Shown here: positions 26,031-40,384 of the stretch, piece by piece | Numbering within the stretch: the stretch's first letter is position 1 | Layout of the letters: every line of letters starts with the position of its first letter | Assembly: GCA_009760855.2 (NCBI GenBank) | Contig: WPIO01000049.1 | Coordinates: 2,134,001-2,198,000, forward strand | Source of the DNA: Cristatella mucedo | Taxonomy: Eukaryota; Bryozoa; Phylactolaemata; Cristatellidae | DNA: 64,000 nucleotides | Reading direction: 5' to 3' | Notes under the pieces: generated by a model | What the model was told of the DNA's origin: nothing | Database searches by the model: none | What the model saw: the letters and a program-made list of their open reading frames with translations, nothing else | Program-made: the position numbers and the translations under genes

Positions 26031-26204
26031 CTCATCGGCAAGCATGGGTCAATTGTCAGCGACACGTGCACAAAGCGACCGTTTCCTCGCAGTAAAACAA
26101 GCTGGACCTCCGACGCGCGACCGGCCGCCGGCCAGGCTGCATTACCCCTCACGTCCTTTGAAATCTGCCAGCGCAACCGCGGGTTTTACGGGCTGTTGGA
26201 ATAT

Positions 26205-26372
26205 ATGTAATTCATTTGTATGGCGCCCTTAAAGAACTTGATCTCTACTCAGACGCTTCACATAAGCCACGAGGCTCGAGCTCCGGAGCGCCGTGATCCA
26301 ATACATTGCCCATGACCTCGATCGATAAAAGGGAACGCATTAGCCACTGGGCTAAACCGGAAGCCGCATGTA
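26205..26372 (-). mobile_element. SINE-2 copy, variant
   Basis: The tail ttgtatggcgcccttaaaga sits at the left. The tRNA-like head at the right carries box B ggctcgagctccgg and ccactgggctaaaccgg. SINE-2 is a separate family from SINE-1; its best copy is at 41795. Confidence 0.7.
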
Positions 26373-26895
26373 GTTCACCGTCTTGAAATCACTCTCCCCC
26401 TATCACTACATAATTTCTTTTCTTTATATTCACAATGTTTGTTGCACAATACCCTCCGCATCATTAATTAATATGGCCACCTTCGAAGTGTGGAAAACTG
26501 ACTGACAGATAACGAGACAAGTCAGAGTTGTGTAATTAGAGAAATAGGAGAACATATTTCTACTTCTAAATGCAAATTCTACTCAGCAGAATAAACTAGT
26601 GCTATTCCTCACAGCAGCCGAGGCATCTAGCATCTATGACACTACCAGCCAGCTGGTATTCCTATACTTAAAACAATAGTAAAAGAACTAAAATATTGTG
26701 TAGCACCCAAAGAAAAATAAAACTCTTTCTAGGTACCCAGAAAAACTGGAAAAAGGAAGCGAGCGAGTTTTCTTGCGATACACAATGGCACAAAACCAGC
26801 ACGCCCAAGCACACAACAGACAGCATTGAAACTCGGAGCGAGCAAACGCTGTGGGGTATACGTGGGCTTCGACTTCCTTTTAAAATTTCAAGTTA
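26373..26895. other. No feature recognised
   Basis: AT-rich intergenic DNA. Confidence 0.5.
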
Positions 26896-27115
26896 GGTGA
26901 TGTCGGGACGTCAGTCAAAAGTGAGTTTAAATCTTTGCGAGCATATTAACTACAGGTTCGGCCATTAAAGGATTTGCGATTAGTTAGGGGCAACGGTAAA
27001 CGAATTGTGTCAGATGAATGGGTCAGATATGCTCTGAGCCCTGTCCCTGCTCTGCCTCCAAAATGGCCGATTTCCAAACCGGGCACATATTTCAAATCCT
27101 TTGGAGACGGTGCCT
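26896..27115 (-). mobile_element. LINE A fragment, strongly diverged
   Basis: Matches the C-terminal part of the family A reverse transcriptase gene in order (gtgatgtcgggacgtcagtc, then aaatcctttggagacggtgc) with many changes and a deletion. It abuts the 3' end of LINE B. Confidence 0.55.
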
Positions 27116-27177
27116 TGTAATGTAATGTAATGTATCTCCGTCAGTAACTCCACAAAGTCATAAAGACCATGTGGGTG

Positions 27178-28560
27178 TTACGCAGGAGAGTTTTGTATTG
27201 CCCACTCACAGCCTAAGCGGCTTTCGGTACGCATTCGGTACCCAACAGACTTCGTCTCACGCAACAAAGAGAAAGTGGGAAGCATAGCAGAGTTAGGGGA
27301 GCAGTTGAGGTAGTGAGTAGCATAGAAGTAGCAGTTCAGGACCGCTGAAAAAGATGTGCCATAGTCGGCAGTTGGAGAGTAGATGTCGTTGCGCAAGAAT
27401 TCTGGAAGCGAGTTCCACAGTCTAGGACCTGCAGAGCTAAAGCTTCTGTCGCCAACTGTCTTTAAGCAGAGGAATGAGACAGCTAATTTATTGTCCACAC
27501 AGGACCTGAGGGTGCGAACAGGCTGAAACTGATGCAACAGTTCAGCTAGGTATGAAGGAACCAAGCCGTGGCGGGCCTTGTGGGTCAGCGTAAGAACTTT
27601 GCTCTGTATCCTTTGCTCAACCGGCAACCATTCTAGCTCTTTCAGCAAAGGAGACACGTGCTCAAACCGCTGGGACTTGAAGACCAGCCTTGCAGCCATA
27701 ATCATAGTCCGCTGTAGTGGCATGATAGCTTTCTTTGGTAGCCCAGCCAAAAGGAAATTACAATAATCAAGCCGAGACAGAACTAAAGAGCTAGTTAAAT
27801 TGTTTACAAGCCACTGTTGGAGACAGCTTCTAATCTTGGATAGGGATAGGATGTGATGGCTAGCTGTCGAGGCAGTCTTCTGAATGAAGCTTTTGAAATT
27901 GAGGCAGCTATCGAACACGACACCTAGATTACGAGCACGTGGTGAAGGTCGCACAACAGCATCACCTATTAGAACAGCAAAGCCTTTTAATCCAGCCACA
28001 CGCTTAGGGTGTCCTATGAGAAGCAGTTCGGTTTTATCGTCATTTAATTTCAGGAAGTTTTCCGACATCCAGGATCGAATATCGGCAAGGCAAGCATTCA
28101 GTTTCTCAGTTGCTGCAGCAGATTCCGACGGTTTAAATGACAAATACAACTGAGTATCGTCAGCATAGAAGTGATATCCTATTCCATAGGCCTTAATCAC
28201 TTTTCCCAGAGGTTGCGTATAAATGGAGAACAGCAAGGGACCAAGTACAGTTCCTTGAGGAACTCCACAGGTGACCCTTCTCATGTCTGAGACCTGACCC
28301 CCACACGACACGGATTGAACACGATCAGACAAGTATGATTTAAACCACGCCAGTGCTTCGTCTGCCAGACCGATCGTTGTTCTCAATCGTTCAACTAGAA
28401 CTTCGTGATCAATGGTGTCGAAGGCAGCAGACAGATCTAGCAGAGCCAAGGCAGTGACATTCCCTTCGTCGTTGCCACGCAGAATTTCATTGTTAACACG
28501 GAGGAGAGCAGTTTCAGCAGAGTGCTGCCTCTTGAAACCTGATTGAAATGTTTCTGACAT
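27178..28560 (-). pseudogene. LINE B reverse transcriptase
   Basis: A 460-codon frame. It contains FQSGFKRQHSAETALL at the N-end, catalytic [15 protein letters not shown] at about residues 41-55, GVPQGTVLGP at 99-108, YADD at 132-135, LNDDKTELLLIG, and the C-terminal EWLPVEQRIQSKVLTLTHKA. The sequence places it in the CR1/L2 group. The start is arbitrary: the true polyprotein continues upstream in another frame beyond a shift at the TGAAAAATT near 28610 and an in-frame stop near 28685. Confidence 0.9.
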
Positions 28561-28682
28561 TCCATTCTTTTCAGTATGTTCAACCAGCTGCTTAACAATA
28601 ATTTTTCAAGAATCTTTGACAAGAAAGGAAGAAGGGAAACTGTGCGATAGTTTGCAAGAACTTCTGTATCTAACCCGGGCTT

Positions 28683-28967
28683 TTAAAGAATGGGTCGAGC
28701 AATTGCCGATTTGAAGGACTTGGGGACGACCCCTTTTCCTAAAGAAGCATTAAAAAACTTGGTTATGGAAGGGCCAAGTTGGTCTGCTAGTAAAGACCAC
28801 AGAGATGAGGGTATAGGGTCTTCAAGAGACGAGCTCTTTTTGCTAGACCTTATTAAGGTAGCCACATCGCATACAGATACCTCGGAGAACCTTTTAAGGA
28901 AGGTCACAGGTTGTGATATAGCAATTTCTTTAGTCGGATGGGGCTTTATGGAGGCAGGAATGTGCAC
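28683..28967 (-). pseudogene. LINE B linker between endonuclease and reverse transcriptase
   Basis: A 94-codon frame connecting the two enzymes, with SSKKSSSLEDPIPSSLW and ending ...SFKSAIARPIL before an in-frame TAA. Such blocks precede the fingers of CR1-type reverse transcriptases. It overlaps the endonuclease frame by about 20 bp in the -1 phase. Confidence 0.8.
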
Positions 28968-30493
28968 AATTTTTCAGTAAAGAAGGCTGAAAACTTTTCT
29001 GCTGAGCCTTTAATATCTGGGGAGTCAGACCTGGCAGCATTGGCCAGTAAATGGTTTACTGTCTTATAAATCTGTTTAGTGTCCGACTGGCAGGAATTCA
29101 GTTTTCTAATGAAAAAAGAAGCCCTGGCTTTTTTAAGCTTTCGGGTGTAAACTCGAAGGAAGTCTTTAAAATTGACTAGGTCTGCCTCAGACACCGATTT
29201 CTTGAAACGACGTTCCAGCCTGTGCTTAACACGGCACATCTTAAGGAGTTCTTTTGTAAATTGAAAGGAATCTCGACGACTTTGAACACGGATAGAGCGA
29301 ACGGGAGCATGCTTGTCAAGAGCACTCCTGAGTGTCATGTTCATCGCATCTGTGAGGGTATCGAGGCTGCCGGTCGAGTCTGAATGCAGATCAAGAAGGC
29401 CTGCATCACAAACAGATTTCAAAAACTTGCCCATGTCAATGCTTTGTAAGTTACGTCGTTTGGCAAATTCGACATTACCCTGCACGTACGAGGGAGCAGG
29501 AACAGTAAACGAGACCGAAAAATGATCTGAGAGGGTCAGTGGGCACACCACAAAGTCAGTGGGGAGGACATCCTTAGTGATCACGAGATCTAGAATGTGG
29601 CCACCGACGTGGGTGCTATGATTAACGTGTTGGGCCAAACCGAAATTCTCCAGACAGTCATGAAATGAGCGGACCTGGCTGTTGCTAGGGTTGTCAACGT
29701 GAATATTGAAGTCTCCTACAATCAGTAGCGGCCTGTCACACACAGATATTTTAGCGAGGAACTCTGAAAACTCCTCTATAAACAAGTTTAGACAGCCAGA
29801 AGGAGGCCGGTATATCACAACGGTGAGAGGCATTGTCTTTGATGAAGACCTAATTGCAACCGATTCAAACGATGGCCCAAGCGAGAAACTGCACATTTTA
29901 TAGCCAAACGATTCGCGAACAACAATTGCAACCCCACCACCAACCTTGTCAGAACGCATGGACTGATAGAATGAGAACCCGGGTGGGGTGGTCTCGGAAA
30001 TACAGCTACTGGAACAAGGCGTCATCCAGGTTTCGGTAAGCAGAAATGCATCTAGCTTCTCCTGGACCACCTGATCGCGAATAAGTAACCCCTTGGTTTT
30101 TAGCGAGCGGACATTTAGTAGGCGGAATGTAAGAGGCTGTCCAACAACTGGGCGACGGCGATGAAGTGGCTCGTATTCTCTACCGTTTGCGTCCGCCCTG
30201 GCGGACGCTGGCTCTTCGAATTTGAATTGGACCTTGGTAACGGCCGTGGGACGACGTTTCACAACGTGCTGGGCTACAGCGGGTGGGCTACTACCGCAAC
30301 AAGTACTATTTAGCGCTTTAAACTTATGAGTCGTAGGTTTGATAGCCGAGCTGTTGATGGGGCGAACGCAGGATGCAGGTAGGTTCTCACTGACCCTCCG
30401 GAGAAGGCCCGCCGGTAGGTATCGACTAATGGCGACATCGCGTCTTATGCTAAGCAGGTCCTGTTTTGTGTAGCATATCCAAGGACAGCTCAT
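28946..30493 (-). CDS. LINE B apurinic-like (EEP) endonuclease domain
   Basis: A 515-codon frame. The N-terminal ~120 residues are unrecognised, then the endonuclease blocks follow in order: LLNVRSL (Asn127), LLTETW (Glu155), VIYRPPSG (Tyr228), GDFNIH (Asp261, Asn263), GGHILDLVI (about 298-305) and LSDHF (Asp323, His324). All expected catalytic residues of exonuclease-endonuclease-phosphatase LINE endonucleases are present. The enzyme would nick target DNA to prime reverse transcription. The frame shifts to the linker at the TGAAAAATT near 28965. Expression today is unlikely because the downstream frame is broken. Confidence 0.9.
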   Translation of the reverse strand: MSCPWICYTKQDLLSIRRDVAISRYLPAGLLRRVSENLPASCVRPINSSAIKPTTHKFKALNSTCCGSSPPAVAQHVVKRRPTAVTKVQFKFEEPASARADANGREYEPLHRRRPVVGQPLTFRLLNVRSLKTKGLLIRDQVVQEKLDAFLLTETWMTPCSSSCISETTPPGFSFYQSMRSDKVGGGVAIVVRESFGYKMCSFSLGPSFESVAIRSSSKTMPLTVVIYRPPSGCLNLFIEEFSEFLAKISVCDRPLLIVGDFNIHVDNPSNSQVRSFHDCLENFGLAQHVNHSTHVGGHILDLVITKDVLPTDFVVCPLTLSDHFSVSFTVPAPSYVQGNVEFAKRRNLQSIDMGKFLKSVCDAGLLDLHSDSTGSLDTLTDAMNMTLRSALDKHAPVRSIRVQSRRDSFQFTKELLKMCRVKHRLERRFKKSVSEADLVNFKDFLRVYTRKLKKARASFFIRKLNSCQSDTKQIYKTVNHLLANAARSDSPDIKGSAEKFSAFFTEKLCTFLPP

Positions 30494-30500
30494 AAATAGT

Positions 30501-30880
30501 CACAGCGAAGATAGCAGCGGGATACCCGAAGGTATTACGGAGAAATCAAGTAAAGGTCCACACCACGCTAGGAGTCGCCCGAGGCCGCTCTTTAGCGCGG
30601 GGAGGAATGCCTTGAGTTCACATGCTCTCAAAGCAAACGATTCGCTATCGACAGACGTCACAAAATTCCCGGACTCGACGAGAATTAAATAGAAGGCAAA
30701 AAATATCAGTTGTTCTTCTTAGCGTTCGCTCCATTATCTCTTTGCGAATTGCCCTTTTTTCACTTACGAATGTAAAATTCTGAAGGGCCATCAATAAATG
30801 ACTGATATACTTTCTTTCCATCTAGTTCTAAGTGCTAAGACAAAATTAAGTTGTCTTAGCGAGCTATACAAGTATCTTTT
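30501..30880. other. Possible LINE B 5' region, otherwise nothing
   Basis: The first ~150 bp upstream of the endonuclease frame may be the element's 5' UTR. No second copy covers it, so the boundary is unknown. Confidence 0.35.
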
Positions 30881-31190
30881 AATTGCTATGCTAAGCCTGA
30901 TTTGGAAGAATTTTGAATTTCTGTTGGTTGGAGTAAGTAAAAATGAAGGGATCTAAAATTGATCAACCGAATAATACAGTCAATGACCTGCTTCATAGGG
31001 AGGCAGTACAGGTTGGTGAGAAGTTCGTAATGCTGCAAATAGTTATCGGAGTTCACAACAGACAAGTCCGGCTGCAAAAATTTGAACCTTTTGTAAGCGT
31101 CGCATTGTGCAGGCGTGAAGAGTGAGGCAAATAGTGAGTCAAAGAAGTCCTGACAGAGTTTTAAACACGGATCAGCTTGCCAGTAGTATT
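30881..31190 (-). mobile_element. LINE A fragment, strongly diverged
   Basis: Matches the C-terminal reverse-transcriptase region in order, e.g. gatctaaaattgatcaaccg ... gtacaggttggtgagaag, with numerous stops. Confidence 0.6.
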
Positions 31191-31279
31191 CTTACCTCAT
31201 TATTGTTTTATTATCATCATCCTCATCTAATGAGACCCGAAGTTTTTGCAATGATAAATAGCTTAACATGTGGCAGACT

Positions 31280-32480
31280 TAATGATAATAATAAAAATGC
31301 ACTTGATAAAGCGCCCTCAGAGAACTCAATTTCTGTCTAGGCGCTTTACATTTGCTGCAAAGGGACTTGACCGTGATGACTTGAGCTGATGTAGTCGCCT
31401 AGCGAGAGGGCACTTTGGAACCGGACGCTTAGACTGCGTGCAGACTCTATAATAATAGCTATATAATTCATTTGTATAGCGCTCTAAGAGAACTTAATCT
31501 TTATTTAGGCGCGCGCGTCACATATGCCACGGGGTTTGAACCCACTACATCGGCCAGACCTTGGTCGGGGCTAGCACTTTGACCACTGGGCCAAATCAGC
31601 TCGAGTGATATGCTGGTCGAGCTCATTTTTAAGTTATAGATTTCCAATTTCTGGATAGAAGAAGTATTACCCGTAACTAGCAAGTGGGTTTTATCGCCGT
31701 TTAATTTGAGTAATTTCACCGTCACCCAAGTGCGAATGTCCGAAAAAGGTTCTGTAAGTGACTGAATAGAGTTCGATGTGCTGGAAGGCATAGAGGGATC
31801 CGAGTACAGGTGCACCTGTGTGCCGTCTGCATAGAAATAAAACCTAGATCGTGCTTTGCGATTACATGGACGAGTGAGTGTATAGATTCGGAAAAGTAGT
31901 GGATCAAGCATGGACGCCTGGGTTAAGCGATAGAGTCAAGGCTCCCCGGATGATGGCTGGTTTCCGTTTATACCTGATGCTCTGAAATCTTCCGCATCAA
32001 ACATCGGTCCTCAACCATTGCATTTCAGTGCTAGTGATGCCCAGGAAAAACGTTAGGTGCCCAAGAAGAACTTGATCAGAACAAGCAAATATCAATAATC
32101 CAGATTAAAATATATAATATTTAATATAATATATAGTATGTAATATATCAACACACTAGAGTCCAGAACTAGCAGAGAAACTAACTACCTGAGGTAGCGT
32201 TCCTGGAAGGTCATTGTATTCTTGTAAAAATTCTAGCTCCTTAAAGTTGTACGGGCTGAAGTCTGACTGAATCTTACTCGATAGGTTTGAAGTTTTGGTA
32301 TAAGACTGTAAAAGATCTGCCACTATAATAATAAACATTTTCAAGTATCCTTTGCAGGAGCGGTAGTATGGAAACAAGAAGTAACTTGTTCAGATCTTCC
32401 AGGTCTAGTGCTAACTTCTTCGTTAGTTGCCTAACCATAACAAGTTTGAAGGTTGCAGTGACAATACCTGTGGCCAATTA
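31280..32480 (-). mobile_element. LINE A copy, diverged, interrupted by SINE-2
   Basis: The 3' tail is at 31280-31365, then internal deletions, then reverse-transcriptase pieces recognisable as LKLNGDKTHLLV and FYFYADGTQVHLY (YADD changed to YADG) at 31620-31905, and the N-terminal fingers at 32180-32480. Multiple stops and shifts. Confidence 0.7.
31448..31612 (-). mobile_element. SINE-2 copy nested in LINE A
   Basis: The tail ttgtatagcgctctaagaga is at the left and the head with box B ggggtttgaacccac and ccactgggccaaatcagc at the right. LINE A sequence resumes directly after. Confidence 0.85.
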
Positions 32481-32529
32481 CGTATTTATTTTGGTAGCTA
32501 CGGAAGTAGCAAATATAATGCATAGTATT

Positions 32530-33260
32530 AATAACAATAATAATTCATTTTTATAGCGCCCTCATATAACCTAATCTCTTTCTAAACACTTTGCATATGG
32601 CGTAACAAAAGCATGATTGAAGGGTTATTGGTAATATACACAGTGTCACCGAGCATATGGTTAGTGGTAGGTAACATGCACAGTGTCGGCGCTCACACTG
32701 TAAGCACACTAAGTACGTGTCACAAGGATCCAACTAATGCTGTAAGAAATTGGTGCGTTTGAGCTTCTTTTTACGGTAAATGTTGTTAAGTCAGCGGATG
32801 TCGTGACGTCAGTCGGCAACGAGTTCCAGGCTTCTTGAACATACATATAAGGTAAAGGCACGCTCTCCGAAAGACTGGTTTGGGAGTAGTTCTGATTGGT
32901 AGGCTGGGGCAAGAAAATTAGGAGACCTAAGATAACGTGACAGAACCTTGAAGTATATACACTGCTTGATTAGGAGCCAGTGCAGATCGGCGAGTGCAGA
33001 TCGGCCAGTGCAGGTCGGAGAATTATCAGGGATTGCAACCAGAGAGACTTTACCTAAGTCTGCGTTCCTGATATAGTCTGCATACACCCCGAAGCAATTC
33101 TGACTCTGTATATTGATTAGCTCTAAAACCGGACTGGAACCTACTGTTTAGGTTTGAAGTTTCAATGCAAGAGTTGAGTTAGTCTGCTACAATGTATTCC
33201 AGTGTCTTCAATAGGAACTGCAGTAGGGAGACTGGGCGGAAGTTGCTCAAGTTCCTTGGT
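32530..33260 (-). mobile_element. LINE A copy, diverged
   Basis: (TAA)n-type tail at 32530, 3' UTR, then pieces such as LADLHWLLIKQCIYFKVLS, ending near ggaagttgctcaagttcc. Large internal deletion of the reverse transcriptase core. Confidence 0.7.
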
Positions 33261-35190
33261 CTAGTATTGCTTTCGTAATGCATATTAGAAGGAGAGCAGT
33301 TGATAGGAGGTCGAGTAAGTTAGTGTTCTACCACTTCATCTCTCAAAATTTTTCTCTCGTACGCTCACAAAATTGCTTAGAGAACCGGCATTAACTGTCC
33401 ACTTACCTGATTGAGTCGAATCTCCAGGCACTTCCTTCAGATGTGTGCATTTCTTTCTTTAAAATCGGGTGCCGAAGTGCAACCGTGAGGTGCATTGTTG
33501 TCAGTGGCGTCTGTAGACTGCATCGGCTCACGCGCCTTTAGTAAGGCCAAATTTATGAATGATTTATGAATTATTTGATTTATGAATATATACCCTTATA
33601 GTCCGCTGCTGCATTGATGGATGCAGCAGTGAATGGCTGAATGAGTGCGTGGCCTTAAGCGGCGGGTGCAATTGAAGCCGTAATTCCGATATAACAAGCT
33701 GCAGTTCGTTATTCCTGCAATGAAAGCAACAGATTCTTACTAACTTAATTTCATTCGTGGCAGTAATTTTTTTGAGACTACTTTAAATAACTTGATCAAG
33801 TTCACTTTATATGCTCAATCAGGTGTACGAACGCTTTCGGATAATGCCGAATAGCCTATTTCTGATATGGGGTAACGCACTGAACGCTTTGGTGTTCTTG
33901 TGACGTGACAGTCTCGAGAATTAGTAGCGATTAGTGGAACGATGCCGTTTGCTCGAAAAAAAGTCTTCCACTCCGAGCGTGCACCTCGAGGTGATTGCTA
34001 CCACCGCGATGATGTCTATGCCAAGACTGATTAACCTGTCTGGTTTTTCCGATGACCTACTGGTATTGGGACGTACTTGAGAGATTTGGGTGTATATAGT
34101 ATCTACGACGCGCATGTTCGACATCTGAACTCTGGCCCCGTTGCATTACGTCAGGGCGCGCCGCAAGCATCGGGACAGAGAGAAATGTGCGGCATGTGAG
34201 ATACTTTAGCAATGCTTGAGGGGGGCGGGGCACATAAGACGCTTTAAAACGATCCAATCATCCACGGAATGGGCCTTTTAAATAAAACGGATCTGTGGCT
34301 CGAGAGCTGCAGCGTACACAGTTCTTGTACAATAAAAGATCGTCTGCAGCATTGAATTCTCAACGAGCCAGCGAAGACAGTAGACCGAGCTGAGAGATCG
34401 CAGCAGCTGACCACCGTATTCGCCTTAATAGCGAGCTCATCAGGATTTGATTCCTTCAGAGGCACGCGATAGCTACTTCGCGTGCTCCGAAGCAGGCGAA
34501 GTTTCCTGTCGTGAATCTAGGCTCTTGGGCTGCGCCCAAGACCGAGGAGGCATGACGATGATGGCATGACGATGATGGCATGACGATGAGCAATGCCCAA
34601 CGCGCTCGCAGCTGGACTTCGGAATGACCCAGCGTCGTAGTCGTCGCCTAATGTCGTTCGGCGTCGCGTGACGATCGATCTCCACACAAAGCCTGGAGCG
34701 TCTTCGGCTCGCCAATGCCGGGTATCGCTCGCGAGGTTTTTTGCCAGGATGACCTCCAAGAGCGTACCGGCTGCGGGCGTGAGCAGCCGAATCGTGGCTG
34801 ACGCTTTCGCGGACTGAAAACGGCCGCTGCAAATACGAATTGCAGCGCAGCACCCGACGGCTCCCGGCAGCGAGCAGCGAGCTCAACTTCCTCGTGCGCG
34901 CACGCTGTGTGAGCTAGGTGCAGGCGGAAGCCGCTGGATCGGCAAAGCTATTCTAATCTGATCAAGAGAGCCAAGGCCATCGATGATCACCTAGCAACGA
35001 CCGCACCTAGCAACGACCGCACCTCTACTGATGACGATGGAGAGCGTGCACAATTCGTCCGTCGCGGATCGACGGACTGTGGCTCGTTCAGGGCTCGCTT
35101 CGGCGAGGAGCTCTCCAACAGACATCGAAACTCCGACTGCGAAACCTCGAATTATTTCTCGGCCGAATGTGAATTCTCGCCGCCGTCTGG
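33261..35190. other. No feature recognised
   Basis: A 1.9-kb stretch with short frames only. A small atgacgatgatggc tandem repeat lies at 34552-34585 and a duplicated acctagcaacgaccgc at about 34990-35022. Confidence 0.5.
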
Positions 35191-35650
35191 GACTCCACAA
35201 AGCCACAAAAACTACTTGGATGATACACAGGAGTGCTTTGCATACCGAACTCGCAGCCTAAGCGGCGGTCGGTACGCATGCGGTAAACAACAGATTTCAT
35301 CTCGCGAGACGAAGAGAAACTGAGAAGCATAGCTGAGTCACAGGAGGCCTGTAATGGAAGCGAGTAGCAAGGATGTAGCAGCTCAGAACGACTGGGAAGG
35401 CAAATGTCCAAGTCGGTTAGAGGACGATAGATGTAGTTGTGTAAAAATTGTGAAAGTGAGTTCAACAGTCTATGGTCTATTGTTGTTCATAAAGACCAAA
35501 GGGTACGCGGAGGCTGCAAATGTTACAGATATTCAGCTAGGGATGAAGGAATCAAACTACGTCGGCCACGTTGGTTTGTCCAAGAATTTTGCTCCACATC
35601 CATCCATCGACCGTCGAAGCTCTTTCAGGGAAGACGGCACAAGGACGAGC
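35191..35650 (-). mobile_element. LINE B 3' fragment
   Basis: Starts at gggactccacaaagccacaa, matching the family B 3' UTR, then the C-terminal coding end with diverged copies of the motifs seen at 27240-27660. Confidence 0.75.
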
Positions 35651-37962
<2,312 letters not shown>

Positions 37963-37974
37963 CAATATATATAT

Positions 37975-38115
37975 ATAATTCATTTTTGTAGCGCCCTAAG
38001 AGAACTTAATCTCTATTTAGACACTTCAGATATGCCCCGGGGCTTGAACCCACCACCTCAGCCAGACCTTGGTCGGGACGAGCGCCTAAACCACAGGACC
38101 AAACCAGCTCGCACT
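37975..38115 (-). mobile_element. SINE-2 copy
   Basis: The tail is at the left (ttgtagcgccctaagagaac), extended outward by a short (TA)n. Box B lies in ggggcttgaacccacc and the head in gcgcctaaaccacaggac. Confidence 0.88.
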
Positions 38116-39999
38116 TGACATCGGTGCCGTCCGCAGCCAAATCGAGTCTACTTTCCTTCTGCTCGAACCTAATAGCAATCACTCTTTCACGCATTGCTTT
38201 TTTAATGACGCTAGCCAACGTCCTAGATGACCCTATTACCTACGACTTAACGACGGGCTAGTCTCAGTGATGATGCCCTGGGGTTACGGGTGACAGAGAA
38301 GAGAGCGTTGAGCGATGAGCATATTGGTGTTTGTCTGATGCCCTAACAGGAAGAAATAGATCCAGTCACTTTGCAACTCTGAAAGAGAGTCACTTACCAA
38401 GGGCTACGGACATTTGCAATATTACGCTTAAAAAAGCCTGCACAAATGTGCGAGCACCGTATACATAAGGGGACCGCTGCTTAGTGGGACCCCTGCTTGG
38501 TATCGTGCGTTGAGTCATGCACAGATCATAATGAAAAAGCAAACAGGAATATAAAAACGGCGACACGTTCGTTGGGTCGCAGGAAAAGCTAAGCAAAACT
38601 ACTGACTGGCATAATTAGCTACTCCTTAAATAGTGCACAGCCATTGCAGATTGTGAGTGAAAACAAGAGCGATTTTCGGACATACGAACTGAAGATACGG
38701 TCACCAAAAAATATTCTCGTTTCGTGCGAGAAACTGCGAGACAATAGGAATCCTGCGAGCGGCTGCAGCATACAAGAGGATGAAGGCACCGTCGGATGGT
38801 CAGGATGGTGCAAGCGAGTAAAACTAACCGTAAGACAAAGAGAAGATCTATAAGTCTATTCAATGCTTTAAGGAGAGCCAGTTAATATCGGATGGCAGTG
38901 AGACGGTTCGGCAACTAGACCTTCGATTTGGAGACTATCACTGGCCAGGAATTCTGAACAAATTGCATTGCTGTTATGTAGAAATGACGTCGCAGATTCG
39001 TGGGCTAGTGAGGCCCTGACCTTTTTCTGACTTTGAAGCCCCGATTTTGACTATGCTCATCGGCCTAAAGAAAGTAGGACTGAAAGGGCTGCCAGAAAAG
39101 TATGGGCTGATTGTCCGTCCCGTTCGAGGATTATTGTAAGTCGTATTAATCCAATAGAGCTAACGAGTATAACGATATAAATAGCGATATAATATAAAAT
39201 ATGAATAACGAAAGAGCTAATATAGAGTTCACAAGGGAAATAGTCGGATCAGCACGCGTCAGCTGATGGCCAAAAGCGTCAATGTTCACTACTGGCCATC
39301 TCCTTGACCGCTCAAAAGCAAGCACACTGCCCAGTGATCCTAACAGCAGCTCGGCGTAGAGTATCTCCGCGATTTTATCGTAGGTTCTGACAGAAAACGA
39401 GAATGGAGTATAACTCCGCTCTCCCGCTGTCCTCCACGTCGGACTTCCAGTCCGCGAATTGCCCTGCCTGCCTCTCTCCGGCTCTCTTCTCTTTCTATTG
39501 AACTCGCCAACAAATTTGGCTGCCCAGACTAAGAGCTGCACTCTTCCTGTTGACCCTGTTCAAACAGTTTTCCTTAACAGGTGCATCGACCTGCTGCTGT
39601 CCACCAAAACGCGCGATATTTTAACTACGTTCTTGGTTACCGGCGAAGTCCTTTGCCCTCTGAAAAAAAACGACTTCAGTCGGGGCACTCTTTGAAAAGA
39701 CGGCCCCAGATAATGAGTAGCTACTACCTAAGTTTTCCCTAGTCTCGCTTCTATTTTATACAAAAAACTGTTCCAAGTAGTCGCCAAGTAAAATTTACAA
39801 TATGTAACATATATTCAATATTTATTTATTTTGTCTACTTAATATTTTTTTAAATAAATTTTAACGGTAAAATGTCATATGATGTCTCGTCGTAATCTCT
39901 GTGCGCTGTTCCGGAGGAGTGTTCGGTTGATGAGCACCTTGCTTCCGCTATTAAGCCTGCCTACTTCCAGCAGCTAAGCATTAAATACAAGCTGATCTA
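38116..39999. other. No feature recognised
   Basis: A 1.9-kb stretch. Around 38930-39110 there is a weak resemblance to the endonuclease-reverse transcriptase linker of LINEs, too diverged to call. Confidence 0.45.
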
Positions 40000-40188
40000 A
40001 CAGCCTCTTTTTGTTTAGCAACAGAAGAGTCTTAAAGGCTATCACCACCGCTTGCAGTGGTAATAAATGATCGCCCACCGTAGTATTCAAACCCACGACC
40101 CCGAGACGAACGAGGTCGTGGCTCAACCTCGGGATAGAGGTCGTGAAAAGCAACCACCTTAGCTAGTGAGCCATCGTGGCTCACCAAA
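40000..40188 (-). mobile_element. SINE-1 copy with internal duplication
   Basis: Family ends present (agcaacagaagagtc; agctagtgagccatcgtggc). Around 40097-40145 the gaggtcgtg segment is present twice, lengthening the copy. Confidence 0.82.
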
Positions 40189-40384
40189 CTTTGCCTGAGT
40201 TAGGGCTTGCTTAGACAAGAGTGCAACCAAGCCCAAACGAGTTCGCGCACTGTTAAAATGCACGTAACTTCCTGCCATTCGATTCATTCGAGGCCGCAGG
40301 CTTTCTTCCTGAACGTCAGCAACCGGTGCAAAACGCAGCGGTTCATTTGATCTGTCTTCAGCAGCGTGGCTGCCACATATAATG

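Larger units (their letters stand above)
27117..30500 (-). mobile_element. LINE B copy, nearly full length
   Basis: The 3' end is at the left with tgtaatgtaatgtaatg, an ATTAC-type tail distinct from the (ATT)n tail of family A. The coding order is endonuclease (28946-30493), linker (28683-28967) and reverse transcriptase (27178-28560). It is broken by two shifts and one stop that are shared with the second copy at 54990-58232. The 5' UTR may extend past 30500. Confidence 0.9.

Noticed and set aside
34473-34886. A 137-codon - strand frame
   Set aside because: No recognised domain; contains a small tandem repeat, and nothing in the surroundings supports a gene.
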